Assembly (NCBI GenBank): GCA_002794735.1 | Contig: NBAZ01000012.1 | Coordinates: 62,001 to 126,000, forward strand | Origin: Pyrrhoderma lamaoense | Taxonomy: Eukaryota; Basidiomycota; Agaricomycetes; Hymenochaetales; Hymenochaetaceae | Length of the DNA stretch: 64,000 bases | Reading direction: 5' to 3' | In this document: piece by piece, positions 24,896 to 38,849 of the stretch | Numbering within the stretch: position 1 is the first letter of the stretch | How the letters are laid out: every line of letters starts with the position of its first letter | Position numbers and translations under genes: made by a program | The notes under the pieces: generated by a model | Seen by the model: only the letters and a program-made list of their open reading frames with translations | Database searches by the model: none | Told to the model about the DNA's origin: nothing

Positions 24896-27800
24896 ATTAT
24901 ATTTTGTATTATAACCTTTGATCTGGATAATTTTATGGACACCGTTGTTTAATCTATATTTTCAAAGTAGTGATAGAGACTTGACCCGGGGTCGCCAGAA
25001 CATGGTAAAGGGAATTCGCTTAGACAAAGCAGATAACTATCGATAGGCGCTGTGAACTTGATCATTTGTCTGGTAAATTCTTCCATGGAGCTTTGTCATA
25101 ACCCGTCAATCGTTAAACAATAAACCCAAAGGGTCATCAGACAGGGGGAATATTCCGTTGTCTTATTCACTGAGCTTCTTTACCCTCGACCGTACGCGTA
25201 GTGTAGTTAGCATCCTGTGGAATGCTAGCTCGTATTGTTACCTCAGGAACTTACCTAACTTGGTAGAGTCTCAGATGTCAGATAACTCGATTCTTTCAGA
25301 TCAATTCTCTTCCGTATCGGGTTGTCTATCGTTACATACAAATGAAGAAGAAGGAAAGACAAAGTCGCTAGGAAAGCGGTCATCAAGAACCTTAAGATGA
25401 CGCTCTGTTCTATTCTGTCATTTGGATTTATTCAATAGTATGCAAAGAAATGTTTTGAACGGGTAACAAATGTCTTTTTGATGTAGCTTACTGCGTTTTG
25501 CCCTCGGGTGACATAAATAGGAAGATGGGGTTGAGTACGTACATGATTAACCGGGAAAGAATATTCGACTATTAAAACTGAGAGCTTCGCCGCCGAGAAT
25601 CATCTGACCGGCTTGTTGGCGCTTTCAGGTCCCCCCTTCGTATCGCCTTTTTACAAACACACATATAGCCTATGATCCAGAGAAGTGTGGCCCCTCCTCC
25701 CCTTCCCTCTGCTTTCCCGAACTTCCGAAAAAGTGCTTCTGGCTTATTGTAAGAGCACGGGTAATATCGGCATTTTTGATCTAATATGTATTATAATGGA
25801 AATGAGAACTAAAATATCAAATAAGCTATTTTACCTCGTGTTTACTTCTTATACTACCGGGTTCTTTTTTTTTTTTTTACTTGCTGCGTCGCTACTAAGA
25901 ATGAATCTCAGGATAACTAGATCAGGCAATATCATGATGTATGATACCGAACACTCACTCATGGCTAAGAAATACAAATAGACGATGCGGTTTCGATGGT
26001 GATCATATTGCTTTCCGAAAGGCATCATTTTTCATGTTCGGTACATGGCACTTGATTCTTTATACTAGCGATTAACAAATAAACCTCTAGATATTCCGAT
26101 GCTGTCGACTGTTGAGGAGGCTAACAAGGTTATAATAACCTCATTGTGATTAGACATGTAGCTTTGAATATACAGGCGGGCATGAGTGATTCCTTTCTGA
26201 GTGATGAGTTCAGTTGGTGTTAATCATCTTTCTTTTTCCGGGTCCTCAGATATTGAAATAATCTCTGATGATACTCGTTATGTCTAATACAAATTGGATG
26301 GACAGTTATCACAGGAATCGGACAGAATATTTATATTATATATTAGTTTGGGAATGGTTAAGAAGTCACTTATTGGCTGAAACTGGAATACTAATTCAGT
26401 ATCCTGGTAAAGTCTGACAGCATAATATGTTAGAGAGCTTCAAAGTTCTGTCACCCGGTATTATCGATTCGCGGCATGCATCATGCCGTTTATGAGCGTT
26501 ATCGAAAAATCTCGAACGTTGCAGAAGGGAAGGACATACCTGCCAAGCAGAAGAAGAAAATAAAAAGACAAGAAATCCACATAAGAAGATCCTGTTGACC
26601 CAGAACATATTGATAGCAATCTTGATACTAGCTATTTTCGCGGTATCTTTATCATCTCATGATATCGATGTCGATATCCTGAAACCTTTTACAAGTTTTC
26701 AAAGAAGCTTAAAAGTAGTCTCTTCTTATGAAGTCGACCCTGCCTGTACGAGGTGTTTAGGGGGGCTTGGGTACCATATACAAAGCTCTAGACTTGAGAA
26801 TGGTTCACAGAAGCGATTTTTATATAATGTCATCTCAAAATAAGGCTTAGAGTGTCGTTACCTTCTTTCACTTCTGTCATTAACAGCCCTGGAGGTGGGA
26901 AGCCTCATCAAACATACATGGAAGTACGTTAGTGACCAATCATTAAAGACATAAGGGTTTAGAGCTGGAAGATGCATGACTGTGAATAGAGGGAATGGTA
27001 CAAGTGTGTGATGGCATGTATTCGGTAATTGTAAACGTGTTGTAGAGGCCGATAAGTCGCATTTACGTCGTCGCCCAACTCCACCCGTTATCCTGATCGG
27101 AATCTCAGACAGAGTCTCGGTCCTCCCCCCCTTAATCACTACCCTTTTAACGTGGGATTAGAGGTAGTTTTGAGAGGCTGAGTAAAAACGCAGGCATCTA
27201 CTCCTCTGAGCGTACTATCAGCATATAGTTAGAAGAGGGGAATTAGTTCGGTTTAGAGCTTAACCAAAATGTTCTTAATGCATATCTCAATTAAGGGCGG
27301 TCTTCTAGTTGATACAAGCAGAAACACTAACAGCTTTTTCTAAATCTTTCTCATTTACAGGATGAGTTTCTGGTTCCGAGATGACCTTGGCAAAGACTAA
27401 GTGGTCTTGCTAGTGTGCATAAGAAATACTCCCTGCCAATCGGATAATAAGACTGGAGTATCTGTTGAGGCATATATCAAAATACGATGAGCATGTTTCT
27501 TTTTTATATTGCTGTATTGATAATCATAATGGTACTGACGATGGCGTAAGGCGGGCCACGTGAAGCTTATAAATCTGATCTAGGGATGATGATGGATCGT
27601 GGAAAAGTATTATGCAATATAGACAAAGGCTAACCCGATAAAATATGTAATACAGAAAAAGACTTGTTGGGGTAGTGTGATTGATACCGGGCTCTATACA
27701 TTGCAGCATGGAGTAGTGAAAGAGCAGAGAGCTATTGTGGCCATGGTATGGGAGATTACTGAGCAAAAGGGCGAAGAAGCTGACGATGGAGGGAGATGGG

Positions 27801-27905
27801 CTGGGTAAGGGTAGCCTTATGCGGGTGCTTTGTCAGTCTGCAAACAGGTGGCAACAGAGGGGAAGGCTCTGAGCGAATCGGTTCAGTCGTCGACACTGGC
27901 CAATC
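24896..27905. other. Intergenic, 3 kb, no gene seen
   Basis: Small open frames (25158-25400, 25685-25981, 26595-26843, 27139-26858 minus, 27766-27524 minus) have no domain or splice support. The stretch 27500-27905 is GC-richer and is probably the promoter and 5' leader of hap2; an in-frame stop at 27870-27872 lies 33 nt before the hap2 ATG. Confidence 0.5.
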
Positions 27906-30004
27906 ATGGACGGTCATCGTAGTGTCGTCGATCAGCTGTCCTATGCTTATCACCTCCAGCATTACAGCCGTACGTATATCTTCCATCATTCCTGTTTTTT
28001 TTTACCGCGTTGGCACCTAACAATCCATATCAGAGTCCCCCGCTCTCTACGCCTCCTCTCAGTCTCCCACAATTGACGATATACACCTTCAGCAGATACA
28101 AACCCAGCCTCACGACATCTACCATCACTCTAGCTCCTCACAGCACCAACAGCATACTCACCAGCAAGCCTATCAACCCCATTCAGCCCATCAGGGTCAT
28201 ATTTCCCACCAGCATGGTCATCCGCAGCGTCCAGCGGTACACAGACCGCCATCGAGAGGCATGTCACCTACCCCTGACATTGGCACTCCTGAAGAGGACT
28301 ACATGAGAAGCCACAGGCGGCCTAGCCATCAGAACCGACATATGGACTTAGAAGCTGGTCCATCTTCGGCTCAGGTAGAGCCGTCTTCAAGTATGATGAT
28401 GCAAGACAATGTGACTGCTCCCGCGGCCTCTACCTCTGTCACAGTTGGCTCAGAACAACCATTAGATGAAGAACCTTTGTACGTCAATGCAAAGCAGTAC
28501 TTCCGGATCCTAAAACGGCGGGTTGCCCGTGCAAGGTTGGAGGAACTTCACCGGTTGTCTAGGCAGCGAAAAGTGAGTGTTATAACCCATTTTCACCCAG
28601 TTGACCTACTCGGAGGCGCGTTACAACTATCTTTTTTATAATGATGATATGGCGAATTCATTGTATCCGTGTCTTCCGTGTTCTTCTGTTATCTTCGGAG
28701 CGACTTTGTCATTCAAGTAAGAAACCTACTTGAAGCATCTATCCTTAACACCTGGAGATATATCGGCCTAAACGTTTCGGGAATTGACTATGCTATAATA
28801 GTTCTTCTAAATTTTCGTTCGTCCGGATGGTTAAGGTTTAATACTGAGTCTTTAGTCTTGGAGGAGTTTGAGTTTCCCACGCACCGTTTTTCTCTTCCTA
28901 TTTGCTTGTGTCTAAACTATATGAACGCAACTGATTGTCCCCACTTCATAGCCGTATCTCCACGAATCGAGGCATAAGCATGCTATGCGCCGCCCTCGCG
29001 GCCCAGGGGGTCGATTTCTAACAGCCGATGAAATAGCTGCCCAAAAAGCAGCTCAAGCTCAGGCCCATAACGAACATGACGATGATTTGGGAGATGGCGA
29101 TATAGATGGCGATGGGAGTGCGGAACCGGAAGATGACCACATCGCAGATATAAAGAAGGATCATATGGCGGATTCGCGTTTTCTATCCCTACAAATACCT
29201 CCGCCTGAAAAAATCAAACAGAATCCATTATCCCCAATATCTCCTTTCCAGCAAACGAGCCCTCATCCCGGGATGCCGACTAGAGGAATGTATATACAGC
29301 AGCAACAGATTCTGCACCCATACGGATCGGTACAACGTACACCGACTACCTTGTCTGCACAGTCTCCCAGCCACGCGGCTCCTAATTCCGCCATGGAAAA
29401 TGCTACTGAAAACGAGAGCCTTGAAGGTAGCAGTGGAGGCGTTACCCTGCGTGCCCCTTATGGTGGACCTTCATCTCAGTTCTACCCTTCTCAGGATCAA
29501 CCCTCAAACTCATCCGGAGCTAACACGACCGAAACGCCAATTGACAATACTGCTTCGCAGAGCGCCCAAGAAACTGATGGAAATACTTCTACTAGACAAA
29601 CCGGTTTGCATCATGTCCCTCACCCTCATTCACATCACTCACGTATGCATCCTCGCCATACCCATGTCCATGGACAGCCACATCCTACTGAATCCGGGGG
29701 CCTATATACGCCTTTTAACATCCCTATGCCTGTTGATCTTCAAATTTTCGGCATGAATATGGGTATGAGTGGGGTAAATGGGCAAGGTATGAACGGAATG
29801 TCCGGTGTTAATGGTAGTGGTATGGATGGTGCTAGTAATCCAGATGAACTGAATCTTGAACTACTAGGATTAGGTGGATCAGTACACCCTGGAGAAGTTC
29901 GTGTCGGGGGCTCAGGAGTCACTCCAAGTGTTACTGCAGATTTGCAACGACGGACAGATGAAATCCTAGCATTTAGTGCTCGTCATAACCTCGGAGGGAG
30001 CTGA
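27906..30004 (+). CDS. hap2: CCAAT-binding factor subunit Hap2 / NF-YA
   Basis: Exons 27906-27969, 28034-28572 and 28952-30004 encode 551 residues. The NF-YA core is complete once spliced: EEPLYVNAKQYFRILKRRVAR (subunit-contact helix) at about residues 168-190, then, after the 379-nt second intron, PYLHESRHKHAMRRPRGPGG (DNA-contact helix with the His/Arg residues that read CCAAT). The N-terminus is rich in His/Gln/Ser, the C-terminus in Gly/Asn/Met with an imperfect GMNGMSGVNG repeat. Hap2 joins Hap3 and Hap5 in the nucleus as the sequence-specific subunit of the CCAAT complex, controlling respiration, nitrogen and iron/haem genes. The ATG is the first after an in-frame stop. The long second intron cuts the domain exactly between its two helices. 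Confidence 0.94.
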
Positions 30005-31744
30005 ACATAGAACCATGTCTATATACTTACGGTATCGAATTTGAATTCTTCCTTAAACTTCTTATATTTTTTTTTCTGAATTCATCACATTCTTCCGTTT
30101 CTACACCCCTATAACCCATTGGGTGTAATAGGGGGTGCGCTATACCTTTCCTAAAATCCCTCCGCAATATCTCAAGTTGTTATTTGTACAGTTTTTGATT
30201 CAATTTTAGCTGTCTTGCCTGTTTGTATCTTTTTTTGGAGCTATTTTTTTGATCTATCTAAACGTCGATATTTTGTTCCTCCCACTCACGGCACCTATCA
30301 AAAAGTTTTTACACAGGGAATTACTCCCTTTTCAGAATTGATGAATCTCGGCCTTTTTGAAATTTTCCTATTTCCCAGTCAAACCTTGTTGTGTACTTGC
30401 CACAGATCCATCTTAGTATCCTACATACTGCATCACTTTGGGTTGTGTTTTCGCGACTTCTTACCTTGTTTGTGAAGAAGCCCCAATACGATTCACTTGT
30501 GCTTGTATTTCACCCTCTCGTATGTCTAGTCTTTCTCTGGGACTTTCTTGTATGGTGTTTCTCTTTGAGGCTTACACTCGTTTTTTTTTTTCCCCTTCAA
30601 GTTGCTTTTCGTCTTTTTAAAAATCAGGTTATGGAGGAACTTGTATGCATATAGTATCTAGACTTGGTTATTGTTCATGTTCATGGACACGAAAAAAAAA
30701 ATACAATCCCACATATTTTTGCACACTATGTAGTTCACCCCCCCCCCAATCCATTTTTTTCTTGTAGTATACGTATTATTGCATTTCCATCAAGTCATGC
30801 GACAGAGGCTGAGTGATACACTAGCGCCCACTCTTGTGATCAATGAAAGTAATAGTATGGATAGAAGTAGCAGAAGAAACTGATAAAGTACCTTCTCATT
30901 CTCCTTGATCCTTTGAGAAATGAGTCACGTCGTCTGTGAGAGAGATTTTATTCATGCCTAATTACCTGTTTAGAAGCTATTCCGGATACTGAATAAGTAC
31001 TGATGATACACATATTGTAACACAAACTTTTTCCAAGATCCGTATATTCAAATATATTCTACGAGGGGAGGGGGGGGGGGTCCGTGATCAATTTTTTGTG
31101 TGCTGACCTAACACTTTCCAGATTCGGAACTCCGCTTTAAACGCCACGTGGAAGGTTTTGTGGACCCACGAGGTTTCATCGATGACGAAAGCGGGGTAAA
31201 GGATTATCGTCACACGTCACATTATGACAGAATTGTCTTAGAAGGTGTAGTGTACCAGCATAACTGATGTTTGTCATTGGGTTGTCGCGTTGTGAAAGCA
31301 GCGAGCGTCCTTATTAGTATTTTTTTACTGATTTATATAAATGATAAATGAATGATCCACTTTGAAGAGGAGATGGTAAGGAACTAATTACTTTTTTGTT
31401 GGCTGTGTGCAATAATGGAAAGAACTCGATCTGGAACGTTCTTTCGGGAGTGTTCACGAATTACGGCGGAAACTGGGAGAAACGAATTTTAGTTATCGTT
31501 GTCACGCGAGCTTCGGGTCCATGGAAAAAGAGGTGGCGCGTTCTTTGGTGCAAACCTCATCACACGCACATACAATATATATATAGACACAGAGGGGGAT
31601 CTCAGACCCCCCCATCTGAATCCCATCTACTGAAGTTAACGCATATCCTTTACTTTTCTCGTGTTCTTTTTCTTTTCCCTCCCAATTCTCTAACCACCCC
31701 CTTTTATTTCTTTTGTTGATTACAAGTTCTTTTGTTGTTCGACA
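30005..31744. other. Intergenic, 1.7 kb, no gene seen
   Basis: The first 600 bp is T-rich with runs of 8-9 T and is presumably the hap2 3' region. A run of 9 C (near 30740) and one of about 10 G (near 31070) lie in it. Open frames at 30215-30654 and 31396-31719 look like T-rich or pyrimidine-rich chance frames; the last 60 bp is a CT-rich leader typical of a highly expressed fungal gene. Confidence 0.55.
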
Positions 31745-32380
31745 ATGACACGTACTGAGCGTTCCACGTCTCCTCGGGCCATTATCAAGGACAGGTTCGT
31801 TGAAAGTTTCTGACAGTTTCGATTTTATCTTACGATTATCTTACTCTCTTCTCTTAATTTTTGGGGTAAATAGGTCCGAAAGTAGATCTGGATATGACAA
31901 GTCGTTGCGCAAAGGTGGAGCTGGCCCACACAACTGGGGATCTGTGCGTGACGAGTTTGAACTCGAACGTGAGGCACTCGAAGACGCTGAGCTTGACTCG
32001 GGAGAGGTAGAAGAGGCTTTCAAGGGTATCAACACTGCTTCTGATGGTCCATCTGAAGCTGCCACATTACCCCAGGAAGAGATTGAGAAGGCGCGTGAGT
32101 TCCGTGCGAAGGGGTTGAAAGGGGATGGTGAGTTCTTTATAATGATCCTTTTTACATACCGCTGAATGTTGTTTACTAACTTTTTTCTTTTCTCTGAATT
32201 AGTTGACCTTGTGTCCATTGCACGTACTTCTGCTGGTGCTAGTACCAGTCCACCAAGGACATCTACCTTGGAGGTCACACGGGATGCTCCGGTATGCTTA
32301 ATTTACTCCTGAGAATAGCCCTTCATATACTCAATATTCTTTTCTTAACGTTCTAGACTTCTTCTCTCCCCCATGCTTAA
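31745..32380 (+). CDS. Small Stm1/HABP4-like mRNA- or ribosome-binding protein
   Basis: Exons 31745-31794, 31874-32127, 32203-32291 and 32357-32380 encode 138 residues. The core is SGYDKSLRKGGAGPHNWGS followed by an acidic helix (VRDEFELEREALEDAELD), which matches the hyaluronan/mRNA-binding (HABP4/PAI-RBP1) motif where KGGxGxxNWG is the conserved part. Related proteins such as yeast Stm1 and animal SERBP1 sit in the mRNA channel of idle ribosomes. This one is much shorter than those and resembles small basidiomycete versions. The last coding exon is only 24 nt (TSSLPHA and stop). Pyrimidine-rich leader and neat introns suggest strong expression. Motif seen; ribosome role inferred. Confidence 0.72.
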
Positions 32381-33602
32381 TCAACCTGTGAATTTCACCC
32401 AGTCTCGTCTGCGTTGTTCCATCATCCTTCGCTTGACCTGAACAATTATAGTTCCAAATGAAATTGAAATGTATTTTTAGCTTGTAATTGTCTCTTCTTT
32501 CTTTTTCTTTGTCATTGAAATCAAATTAGCATATATATACACTTGATGCAATTCAATAAACTTAATCCACTAAATTAAGCTTTTCTTACCTTATTTTATG
32601 TGTGTGAGAAATGTCGTGATGGAATCAAGAAGGGTAATGTAAGTAAATCGATAGAGTTAGGTGTAGGTGTTGAAGAATTTTGCGAACGCAACTGACGTAT
32701 TATCTGGGTGGATGCACATGGTATCTGTATATTGAATATGATACGAGGTATAATGGACTTCCCTCCTTCAAAGATGTTTGATCCTTATCGTTAAGAGATG
32801 GGGGAGAACAGAAGAAGAGACAATGATCAAATGAATCAGTGTACTTACTATTAACTTTCATGAACCAGACTAGGTAAGAGACAGTACTTTGTTAGTTGAT
32901 TAAAATTGTTAAATGGCGAAAGATTGCTTCGAGGACTTCTAGAACCATCATCGTCTTCGGTTTATGCGTGTATTGCATCTATGTTTGCTTCAAGAGAGAA
33001 AAAAATATGGATATATAGAATGGGCTTTTTGTGGGCGATATCCTGAGGTCATGGCAACGCAGATTTATATATAAGTTAAATACACGGATTGATGAAGTGT
33101 GCACATGTACAAGTAGCCTCGAGGTGTCCCCATCTAGATTATTTGTGAACTTGGCTAGGTTGAGGGATTCAAGTTAGGGGATTTACTGTGTGAAATTTTG
33201 TGAACGTAGACTCGAGGTTTATGAGGTCCTTTTTTTCCTGTTGTATATGTAAGTCTGGAAGCTGTATCCTACGTAATACATTTTTCACTAACTTCAAGGT
33301 CATTTGATGCTTGAGATAAAACACACGCTACACAAAAGTTTTTATGGCCAATTCGGACAAATGACAAACATGTCAAAACATATATGACTTTATGTCGGGT
33401 TTGTTATCAGTTCTTCTATTGTACTCTCACACCTTCTCGGGGCTACCGGCTTCAATTATGGCTATCTACTTCTATGAAGCTTGTATCTATAGCTTATACA
33501 CCTTCTTCTCCTGTCTTTTAATGCTCTTGCTTAATAGACCACAAATTTGCGCCAGGCACGAAAGATAATTTTGTCCGTTGAAGATGAAGAAATGAATCAA
33601 AA

Positions 33603-33627
33603 AAATCAAATCAAATCAAATCAAATC
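33603..33627 (+). repeat. AAATC x5 microsatellite
   Basis: Five tandem copies of the pentamer AAATC in intergenic DNA, a simple-sequence repeat likely to vary in length between strains. Confidence 0.9.
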
Positions 33628-33895
33628 GAATTTACCTTTTTTTGAATGGATCTTCAAAGCAAGAAATTTCTATGAGAAAACCCGCGGAAACGCTGATGCA
33701 CGACCGTCGGTACATCTTTAAAACTGTCGGCTTTCCCGCCCTCACTTACGTTAGCCATGCCTCCTCCTATGACAGCACTACCATTCACAATAAGTGAGTG
33801 ATAAACTAAACAAGATATCAAGGACGAGGGATGGGGAGCAACCTCTTTTCCATATGTTACTTACCGCTGTTATGGTTAGCTTTACTCATGTTAAA

Positions 33896-34105
33896 TTATC
33901 CAAATCTCTGTTCTTCGAAGATCTCGTCTCCCCTTCCTTGTCCCGACGATGTGGGTTCTCCGTTGTTTCTGAGAACGCTTGTCTTGGCGTTTTTCGCGCC
34001 TTTCCACACGCCTCGTTTGATTTGTGCTATGTATCCCAGTTTTTCGTGACCACGATCAAACCCGGACCCCCATCCTTGGTTGAAGTGACTGAAGTTGGTT
34101 TCCAT
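33896..34105 (-). CDS. Possible small protein, 69 residues (doubtful)
   Basis: An ATG at 34105 opens a 69-codon frame with a protein-like composition: METNFSHFNQGWGSGF, a Lys/Gly-rich middle (IKRGVWKGAKNAK) and an acidic end (GDEIFEEQRFG). Base composition is higher in GC than the surrounding AT-rich DNA, which is the main reason to list it. No family is recognised, no introns are needed, and the plus strand is also open in part. It could equally be a chance frame. Confidence 0.25.
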   Translation of the reverse strand: METNFSHFNQGWGSGFDRGHEKLGYIAQIKRGVWKGAKNAKTSVLRNNGEPTSSGQGRGDEIFEEQRFG

Positions 34106-34310
34106 TAATGTCTTCGGTAGCATGCACACCAAGGTGATCACTTCGTGCAAAGGTTTACACACTTTATTGTAATTACGCTCTAGCAGGATTCTTACTGGTC
34201 AATCGGAGCCGTTTCTCTAAGTTGAGCGCTAAAAGAGATACCCACAGTATTTGTTTACTATTATTGCTCCTCTACTCAATGAGTATGGTTAATGAAGGGC
34301 CCTCTTGGAG

Positions 34311-34353
34311 AATATAAAAGGAGTGTTGAACACGACGAGTTATTCCTCACTCC
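34311..34353 (+). promoter_or_regulatory. Mn peroxidase core promoter: TATA box plus CCTCACTCC initiator
   Basis: AATATAAAAG at 34311-34320 and CCTCACTCC at 34345-34353, about 32 nt apart; the ATG is 64 nt beyond the start of CCTCACTCC. Same arrangement as the other two Mn peroxidase promoters. Confidence 0.75.
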
Positions 34354-34408
34354 CTACGAGTCTTTTGGGTTTTCTCTAGTCTTGCACAGTAGCGACAAGA
34401 AAAAAAAC

Positions 34409-36039
<1,631 letters not shown>

Positions 36040-36577
36040 ATTAAATGAATTCCTTATTTTTTCCTACGGGTTCAAGTGCAACTTGATTTTTGAAACAACT
36101 TTTTAGAGGATATTAATCGAAGGGTGTAAATTGTGAACTTCCAATTGTTTTGTAGTGTTTTTTTTTGAGAGTGGGGGGGGGGGGGGCTGGAGACGGTTAT
36201 CTATCTATCTATTCTCTTTACCGCTTTGTTTGTGGATGTATGTAATATTTTGTATGTGTAATATCGTCTTTGATGTATGATGAATCCATTTTGCGTAAGG
36301 CAGTGTTCATATTGTACGATGTTTTGAGTGAGAAAGCATGAGTACGTTGGATTTAAACCTCATTTTATTGAACCAAAGGTATTTTCTGGGTAGACGAAAA
36401 CTTTGATATCAATACTGCAAACTATCCAAGATGCATGTCAACTTTATCATCCATCAATTGAATCATTATACCTAGAGAATAAAGATAGTATATAATATCC
36501 GTAAGGCGTCACATTACAGTGGGTATAGGATATTCGGGCCAAAACAACAATTTACTTCCACCACAACTCCTATCTTT
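36040..36577. other. Intergenic between convergent genes
   Basis: 3' flanks of the peroxidase and the acidic orphan gene. It contains a run of about 14 G near 36172-36186. No gene seen. Confidence 0.6.
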
Positions 36578-37428
36578 TTATGTTATTTCGATCTTGGTCA
36601 TCTGTGCGTAAGTTGGCCGTTCTGGGGGAGAAGCGACGCTTTCGACGTTGGTCCACTCTTCTTCCTCTTCCTCCTCTTCCTCTATGTGATCTATTATTGA
36701 AGCACAGTCCGAGGCTGCGATATCTGTCATGTCATCTAGGTCAAGAGTCGGATCTCTAGATTCTTGAGTTTGATACCGGGGAATTGCACTTCTTTCTGGC
36801 GATGATGATGGAGCAACCTTGGTTGTTTCGGCTGAGGAAGGGACTGATGAAAGGGACAGTGCGAGAGCTAGTTGGAGGTCGTAGGCATTTTCGGAAGTCA
36901 CCAAGCCGTCATCTTCATCTTCCATCTTCCTCGTCCTGTTCCTCGACATCAAGATCCTCATCCTCGTACTCTCCAAGAAATTGATCGTCAACTGATTCAG
37001 GAGTAAGGCACAAACAGATTATCAGAAGAGAATGAGGAGAAGGGGGAGGGGGTAAGGGGTCGGAGAATATTTGGCCAGGAATTAGAACTTACGATGATCA
37101 TTCCTTTCATCATCTGTCCCGCGAAGGTATTGATTTACGGAACGGATTAAGTAGTTATTAACAGGCGATACGCCAGAAGGCATTACACGTGAGTCGGCGC
37201 GGATACGGGTGACATTAGTCCGTTTGTTTGTCCCCCGTCCGTATCTGTAGTAATCTTGCCTCGACTTTTTATTTCGGTCTTTCTAAAGAATGAGAGAAAC
37301 GTTGAAGGAGTGGGTGGGTTTTTCTTTCGCGGGGGATTGAGAGACTTGGGGCGTACCTTTTGCAACTCTTTCTGGAGTTCTTTGAAAGAGGAACGTTTGT
37401 CTTTGGGATCAAGAGAACGGAGAGCCAT
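36578..37428 (-). CDS. Unknown acidic protein with UIM-like segment; frame break in last exon
   Basis: Exons 37428-37357, 37282-37093 and 36991-36578. The N-terminal half is basic (MALRSLDPKDKRSSFKELQ, then KDRNKKSRQDYYRYGRGTNK and a NYLIRSVNQYLRGT helix). Exon 3 starts in one frame as an acidic run (EYEDEDLDVEEQDEEDG) that stops at 36917, while a neighbouring frame continues for about 110 codons with MEDEDDG, an alternating YDLQLALALSLSS segment like a ubiquitin-interacting motif, and a nine-Glu run before WTNVES. The composition carries straight across, so I think the two frames belong to one protein of roughly 220 residues joined by a 1-nt sequence error near 36915-36935, or by a very short (about 34-nt) intron. 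No family is recognised; ubiquitin binding is a guess from one motif. Confidence 0.6.
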
Positions 37429-38849
37429 GTCTTGTGACAGCGATAGGAGAGTGAGTTGTATGAAGTACTAGTTACTAGTAGTATGGTATCAAGATACTAG
37501 CGGTATTTAAGACATCCAAGTCGCATCACACGAGTCACGTTTGAAAGTGGCGACGATTACAAGCTATCATTATGAGATGGACCCGACATAAGTTATTACC
37601 ATCTTGGCGACTTAGCGGAGTCATCTAAACGTTTTGACTCGAAGCGGTGCCGAATGAGACCCCCCCCCCCCGCTTTGCTTTACAAAGTAAGCGAGGGGGG
37701 CTTTGACCAGAAGGTTCTCGATAGACGTTAACTCTTTGATTTATTCAATAGTTCTGACAGAGAGTTGATGTTATACAGCCTAGGGATGAATGATACTTGA
37801 AGGAATGCCTTGCATATACTGAAAAGGGATGGGGGACCAACAAAACCATGACTATGGAAGCACTGCCACGGACTTTCCACGATACGAGAAGCGGTACCGG
37901 CTCATGTCATCTGTCAGTTTGTGCAGTTCTGTGTGGGAGGTCTTGAGAGCCATTACTATAAGGGGATGCTACTTTTTTGGACATTGCAACAAAAATAGAC
38001 GAAAGTCATGCATATTTTTTTTGTGTGTAACTTGAGGCTTGTGTTTCAATTTTTTGCTTGTATGAGTTCACGGAAGCATCTGTCAAGAGAGCCTTCTGAA
38101 TTACGGACCCAGCTCAAGTTTCAGCGCTTAATATACGGTTGTATACTAAGTAATTGAGAAGTTATAGGAGGAAACATACCATAAGAATGCTATGCTTTGG
38201 AGACAAATTAATAAGTTGTAAAAATAAGTTTTTTCAATCAAGTTTGATAATTATGTAATCGTTGATTGAGTAGTCAATTCCCACCCATTACCTGTATTAC
38301 AAAGCTTAGTAAGAATTGACATTAATCAAACGTGAAAAACTAATCCATTTATTCTTTTGTAGTCCTTCATCTGTGAGGACAAGACGAGATATTGATACAG
38401 ATACAGGAGTAAACATACAGATGGGATAGCAATACTCGGAAAAAGCGAGTAGATTGATAGCAAGAAAAACCACAAAGAAATCAGGAAAAAAAACCTCTTA
38501 TTTTGTAGTTGATCGAGGGACTAAAGAGAGGGAGAAGTGAAGGAAGAGTTACTTTGATGAGTTGATAGTAAGTTGGTACACGTGGTTGGTAGAAGAGGGC
38601 TGACTGGTGGGGGGGGGGGGTAAAAGAGGTATGTTTGGAGAAACGTTGAGAGTTTCCGTATGGAGGATCATATGTACATAAAATATCTCAAGGTGATAAT
38701 TTACATTTAACACCAGGAAGGAGTTGGCGTGTGTTCCGGTTTCTTTATTCGTCGAAGAAAAGAAGAGGAAAGAGAAAGAAAATGGTCCGTTCCTAAAACT
38801 TAAAAAAAAGGGGAATAAGAGACTAAAAAAATAGACCAGAGGAGATTAA
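37429..38849. other. Intergenic, 1.4 kb, with a C/G-run hairpin
   Basis: Promoter side of the acidic orphan gene and the 3' flank of the membrane protein gene. It holds the inverted repeat at 37660-37700 and a run of about 13 G near 38608-38620. A 68-codon frame at 37829-38035 has no support. Confidence 0.55.
37660..37700. repeat. Inverted repeat with C12 and G6 arms
   Basis: A run of 12 C (37660-37671) leads into CGCTT, a loop containing CTTTACAAAG, then AAGCG, one unpaired A and six G. The arms pair as at least 11 base pairs with one bulge. It could form a strong hairpin in either strand; it may be a recombination or replication footprint, or simply two homopolymers that happen to face each other. 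Confidence 0.7.

Larger units (their letters stand above)
32381..34310. other. Intergenic, 1.9 kb, with one doubtful minus-strand ORF
   Basis: Mostly AT-rich, with an AAATC repeat at 33603-33627. A GC-richer island at 33896-34105 holds a 69-codon minus-strand frame (listed separately). On the plus strand an ATG at about 33756 (MPPPMTALPFTI) is followed by a donor-like GTGAGT, but I could not find a continuing exon. Confidence 0.5.

Noticed and set aside
28669..28977. 102-codon plus-strand frame
   Set aside because: It lies almost wholly inside the second intron of hap2 and has no family signal.
36172..36186. Long G run as a possible regulatory G-quadruplex
   Set aside because: A single uninterrupted homopolymer in a 3' flank; its length is also the least reliable part of the sequence.
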